Shown in pieces: positions 59,250 to 64,000 of a stretch of DNA of 64,000 nt (the first letter of the stretch is position 1; every line of letters begins with the position of its first letter). The stretch lies in assembly GCF_028554725.1 (NCBI RefSeq), contig NC_071671.1, positions 57,616,501 through 57,680,500 of the forward strand, read 5' to 3'. Made by a program: the position numbers and the translations under genes. Under the pieces are notes generated by a model that was given only the letters and a program-made list of their open reading frames with translations, ran no database searches and had not been told where the DNA came from. This stretch comes from Zeugodacus cucurbitae. Taxonomy: Eukaryota; Arthropoda; Insecta; Diptera; Tephritidae.

Positions 59250-59650
59250 AAGATGGACCGCAGAAAATATTATATGAATATCTAAATACGCCATATTTTA
59301 CAGTTTTTCTCCAATAAAGCCGATAGCGAAAGCAAGGTGGCATTGTTTATGGTCCTGATACTGTAATAGCCAAACAGTTGAAATTTATGTTTCGTGGATT
59401 CCGACCCAGTCATTTTGATGGCAAAGAGGCACTACGCTCAGGAAAAACAATTTTCAAAAATATCGATAAATAATGGAAATCGTCGACCAGTAGTTAAACA
59501 TTACACATAGATATTGACTCGACAGAAGATCAGGTAGCTTGTTTGGGAAATTCGCACCTCAAACCGAGTGTGAAATGAAAAATTATTCACAAGAAAAGCT
59601 TAGAAAAATCGACTGTCTCAGTGGCAAGGGGCAAGAATTTTTATGATATT
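59250..59650 (+). pseudogene. mariner transposase N-terminal remnant
   Basis: A start-like ATGGACCGCAGAAAATATTA at 59254 is followed, with frameshifts and a stop, by HILQFFSNKADS and then IVYGPDTVIAKQLKFMFRGF at 59342-59401 and FDGKEALRSGKTIFKNIDK to 59469. This is the pattern of the first helix-turn-helix of mariner transposases, where conserved positions include VYG, W/F-F..F, F-D and RSGR. The second helix-turn-helix is only faintly legible to about 59560, and no catalytic motif can be read. It may belong to the same mariner family as the three nearby deletion derivatives, but it overlaps none of them, so this is inference. Confidence 0.6.
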
Positions 59651-60050
59651 CTCATTAAAAATTATTTCCAAAACGACAACAAGTTATCGAATGAAAATGA
59701 TCATATTTGACCAAAATCGACGTTCAATTTACTGCAAAATATTGTATTTCTTTTTTTTATTTTTTGGTGATAGAAATGCTTCAATTAAAATTATTTTCAG
59801 AAATTTCATAAATAATTTCGAAAAAAATAATATAGTTCTTGAAAAAATCATATATTTTCGTATTGAGACATCATATAGATATATAGAATTATATTCTGAT
59901 TCATTTAATAACGTTTGTATTTAATGACAGTAATAAAATACCGTTATTAAATATGAAGGACTCTGTATTAATTCTTAACTCTTTTCTTGTATAGAAAAAC
60001 CCTTTTCATTACCTTCGTTTACACTAAAGAAATTGTGTGAATATACAAAT
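59651..60050. other. Very AT-rich DNA
   Basis: Possibly decayed mariner sequence at the start; nothing else recognised. Confidence 0.4.
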
Positions 60051-60393
60051 AATAGCCTTTTCGCACAGCCAAATTAATTCAGTACATTAAGATGATAATT
60101 GAGAAACCAATTTTTGCAATTCGCACTGCCGGCTACTCGATTAACGATCATCTGTTATCAATTGTTATTTTTGCTGTTCATAAGAAGTTTGTAAGTTTCA
60201 TCAGCTGATTGCTACTTTATCAATAATCACAACCTTATTTAGCTGCATTACAATTTTAACTCGATTAGTATTCGATTAAAAATGAATGTAGTATGATTTT
60301 TCTTTTAAATGGTAAATCAATCTAAATGAGCAATTTAATCGAGCAAAGTGTGGTTAATTGATCAATTAAATTCTGTTCGAAAAGTTTATAAGT
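60051..60393 (-). mobile_element. Small MITE family, copy 4 (reverse, both ends)
   Basis: The left end AATAGCCTTTTCGCACAGCC is the cleanest terminal repeat of the family in the window. The right end CTGTTCGAAAAGTTTATAAG is a decayed inverse. The interior on the minus strand is collinear with copies 1 and 2, for example GCAATTCGCACTGCCGGCTA against TAGCCGGCAATGCGAAAGGC in copy 1. Confidence 0.75.
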
Positions 60394-63300
60394 TTGTTAC
60401 GAAAAGCAACCTCTATATTATTCGACAAATATTGTCAAAACACTCTAAAGCTGATGAAGAAAAAATAAAGTAAAATAAAGTGTTTTGAAAATGTATAATA
60501 AATTTTACCCACAAAGGTTGACCGGAATCATAACTACTCAATTCTGAAAGAGCAGAACGAAAGAGTGGGTCAAAAAATCGTTTTCCGTTCTCCTCCATCG
60601 TAATTAGCCTAAATTTTGTAAACGTAAATATTTCAATAAATTTAATTTTTCCGAAAAATGTATGAAAATTCAAATTACGAGAAAAAAAGGGCATTTAGAT
60701 TTAATTTATATTTATAAGTAAAAGCACTGAGGTTCACTTCAATCTGTACCCAAAATACCTAAAGAATTCTCTCAAACGAACATTTTAATACAGAATATTA
60801 AAGCTGATGTGGAGAAATTGCAGAACAAAGAACTACTTTCAAGAACACCATATACTTTTGCTACAGTACAAATTCTATATATTTTTGGCTTTAATTTAAC
60901 GGACTTACAATACCACTTCCGGGAGTAACGCAAAGGCCTCGCATTGCCCCAATTATCATTCGATTTCTACCTAGCTATGTCACTTAACCTCAAGTTACTA
61001 TGGTTAATATTGTACTCATTATTTCATCAATCCGCAATTCCCACTTTAAATGAAATATATAATTATTTACTTATATCTTTCATTCACACCGACTATTGCA
61101 ATAAAGGTACAAACGTAAAACGCAACGTTTAAAATTTAATCTACAATTTCCTACTTTCAATGAAATATAATTAAAAGTAAACATTATCATTCAACTTAAC
61201 TTACCCAATTTGTCCTTTCGCCGCCAACCGGGCAACCGATGTACCTCACACTTTCGCCAACGCAGCTGTGCAGGTGGCAACGTTGGCAAAATGTTATAAT
61301 AGCAAAAGCAGCAACAACAACAATAACAACAGCAGTGCTGATGACAGACGAGTGGTGCACGTCAAACGTGTCATAAGAATAATTTGACGCAAATTCATTG
61401 AATTGGAAAAAATTGTATATGCTACAGCTTAAGTTTTTTCTCCGAAATGAGGAAAAAAATTATAATAATAAATAACAAAAATGTTGGAGCAAGAGTTGCT
61501 TTTGGAGGGAACGGGTTATTTTTTGATGAATTTCATATTTTTCGAAGCAACGCGCTGCGAATTAAGGTCTTCGGGGAAATTTGAAAAATTTGGTAGAAAA
61601 ATTAATAGAATCGATTGGAAACTTTGGTGCATAGCAAATGGATATTTGAGTAAAGAGTGATTGAAAACATATAAATAAGACATTGGAATCCTTGAAAAAA
61701 TCACATTTAGATGGTTAAATAAACTGTTCCGCACATTTACTATGAAATTTTCGTGTTATTTTTCAACTCTTTCCTTTCTTACACATATAATGTTGTTAAT
61801 GGCTTCGAAGTAACTTCTGTATCAATCCAGAAACTAGAAAAAACTATTCGTTAACCCTTATTTTCAACCAAGGTAACCAATATTCCATTTCCTTCATGAA
61901 ATTATGGATTTTCGTCCGTAATAAATGATTACCATGTCGTATGAGTAACCTTAAACGTTTCATAAGCAGCCAATTAGTCGAAGCAATTACGTTGCTTAAA
62001 TGATCAGAATGTTCAGCAAGTGTACGCTTGCAATATAATAGCTGCCCTAATTGCGCAATGAAGTAGAATATTTATGCGCTCCAAGAAATACATAAAACAA
62101 ATTCGAAGAACTTTATATACAGTTATAAGAGGGGGTCAGACAACAAATGAGTTTTATACAAGAAATAAAAAGAAAATAAAATAAATAGGTGACTCTGCGA
62201 AATTGGAGGTGTGCAGGAATTCGAATATCGATTTTAGATATTGTATGAATGAATCAAATTTCAATTATAAAAATATTTTCCATAATTGGGACAATTTTTT
62301 ATGCGTTTTAGAGAAATTATTTTTAAATTTGTTAAAAAACGGCTAAAATCGTTTTGGATTTAAGGTCAAGAAACATATCAAGAGAACTCTGAATGCACAA
62401 AATGTGTGGAACAGGTTTTCAAAGATTTTCTATAAGATTTTCCAAAAGTGTAATTATCGGTTTACTATTTTTTGGACCATTAATGCTCTTTCCAGTTTAT
62501 TATATGCATAATTTCAGTACAGTTTTGTCGAATTCCTAGTCTTTGTACTCATAAACGCTTCTTTATGATTTCTTGGACCAAATATAGCACTTTAATAGCA
62601 CCAGAAACACATTATTCAACACTTCCGATCTTTTCCACGATTGAAACTGAAAAGAGAATCTAATGAGAAAACTCCATCGAAAAAACGTTTACTAACTCAA
62701 AATCCTAAAACTCGAATATTATCTGAGAGACTTATTTTTCAAAAAATGTTTGCTGCAGAACAAAATCGTAAATAGAGCTAAGGCCAAAGTACTTTATAAT
62801 ACTCAATAAGTTTAAGGAAATACTACAACAACCTACAGCCTCTCTGCTTCATACTGAAATATAAAAAAATTTGTATGTGCGCCACTTTTCAACCCAAACC
62901 GGCGCCAATCAAAATTAGATCAAGAAAACAGTCAAATTGAATCAATGCCTTTCGAGTGAAAAGCAAATAGCAGTTTAAGTAATCGAATAAAACGCAATAT
63001 GAGACGCAGAAGCGTAAAGAAAGTGTAGAGAGAGAGGAGAAATTTTAAGTCTAATACAAAATGAAATGGAAAAACTTTGAAGCATTTAGTAAAGGAAAAT
63101 TATGAAAGAATGACGGCTACTTTTACGCACTACTGTTGTTAAGTATACGCCACGCAACGCTATGCTATAGCAGTTGTAAGTGCTGTTGCTGACGCCAACG
63201 TTGCTGCCGACACTGGCGACGCTTAACGGCATAACTATACAGACGCAAACACATTTTCCGGTTGACTTTGGTGTATTTTCTTTATTTTCATTATTTTTTT

Positions 63301-64000
63301 TGTTTTTGTTTTTGTTTTAATTTTTTATTTTTTATTTTTATTTTTTTCTTCATTTTCTATTTTCTTTTATTTTTGTTTTAAGTAAAACCAACGTTAAGCG
63401 TCACTACTGTTATAATACATATAAATATGTATGTAATAACGGCAATTGTCAACTCAAGTGTCTTTGACATCGAACACCAACAAGAATGTAGAACGCGCAC
63501 AAATTACATTACAGCATTTATGAGCGCACGCTGAAAACTCGATAAAAAAAGCCGTTGTCCCTTGCGTATCACAAGCAAGCATTTAGCGCAATAAAAGCGA
63601 ACACAACAACAACAAATAAGCGCAAATCAATGAAAAGTATGTCAAATAGCACATAAAAAATCGTACAAATTGAGGCTAATGCAAAAGCAGTTGTTGTACA
63701 TTCACATAACTGTTATGTGTTTTATGTTTTTTAAATCACACAATTTATCGCTTTAAAATCACTTCAAATATTCTCAGTGCTATTTTCAACACAAAAATTC
63801 AAGCGATTTTACTCATCTACACTTTAAACAATTTATAGCATTTTATTTGTTACGCAAAAGCGTTCTTTTGTCATTTGTTGTTATTTTTATTTTATCTTTA
63901 CTATTTTTCTCAACACTATTGATTTCTGTTAGCACACACAATTTCTACTACGAGTAACATGTTTGCCCTTTCGCAGCGCACACTTTACTGTGAAACACGT
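60394..64000. other. Non-coding DNA to window end
   Basis: No gene supported. A CAA-rich tract at 61310-61332 gives a 68-codon plus-strand frame (61181-61387) with no ATG and no splice-site support. T-rich low-complexity sequence lies at 63285-63380 and CAA repeats near 63603-63617. The GC-richer stretches near 61210-61380 and 63110-63250 could be single-copy. Confidence 0.5.

Noticed and set aside
61181..61387. 68-codon frame with a run of Asn (CAA/AAC-rich)
   Set aside because: No start codon, no credible splice acceptor, and CAA repeats are common in non-coding fly DNA.
29322..61950. Shared 19-mer ending GTATGAGTAACCTT at about 29317 and 61932
   Set aside because: One mismatch and no similarity outside it; too short to call a repeat.
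1..64000. tRNA, rRNA or snRNA genes
   Set aside because: I saw no paired internal A and B box sequences with a foldable body, and no rRNA-like conserved blocks. A covariance-model scan would be needed to exclude small RNAs.

Overview
The window is non-coding-dominated, AT-rich insect DNA. It almost certainly comes from a dipteran and most plausibly a tephritid-type fruit fly. Support for this is the dense load of degenerate mariner, RTE-type and small inverted-repeat elements, a dispersed family with a (GACR)n tract like the mini-me repeats of flies, and a low-complexity Asn/Thr/Ser-rich exon typical of fly proteins. The species call is inference; no mitochondrial, rRNA or tRNA marker is present.

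I find no complete host gene. The only good host-coding candidate is one exon on the minus strand at about 17.71-18.12 kb. It is GC-rich at third positions, has no in-frame ATG (so it is probably internal) and ends at a consensus GTGAGT donor. I do not recognise the gene. Most of the window may be intron or intergenic DNA around it.

Layout. 0-5 kb: one repeat copy at the edge, then a 658-bp element with 14-bp inverted ends (2.54-3.19 kb). 9.3-9.9 kb: 3' part of a Tc1/mariner-like transposase. 10.8-11.7, 16.5-17.2, 20.7-21.9 and 53.5-54.95 kb, plus the left edge: five copies of one 0.7-1.4 kb dispersed family. 13.4 and 25.0-26.7 kb: two 5'-truncated RTE-type retroposons, the second with a 17-bp target-site duplication. 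22.0, 31.7, 45.3 and 60.1 kb: four copies of one ~340-bp MITE. 19.1 and 44.4-45.1 kb: a TTAA-associated element, first truncated, then complete. 33.4-34.2 kb: a mariner pseudogene. 35.5-37.5 kb: a ~2-kb hexanucleotide satellite with higher-order structure. 39.6, 56.5 and 58.5 kb: three internally deleted derivatives of another mariner, and 59.3 kb a mariner N-terminal remnant. 46.3-49.8 kb: two inverted copies of a further TTAA-ended family. 50.2-51.2 kb: a 974-bp element with ~150-bp terminal inverted repeats that still carries a readable protein fragment.

None of the transposon proteins is intact. Each has in-frame stops, frameshifts or truncations, so nothing here looks autonomous. The items most worth following up are the long-TIR element at 50.2 kb with its Cys-rich fragment, the structured GATA-core satellite at 35.5 kb, the TTAA-GG end families, and the orphan exon at 17.7 kb.
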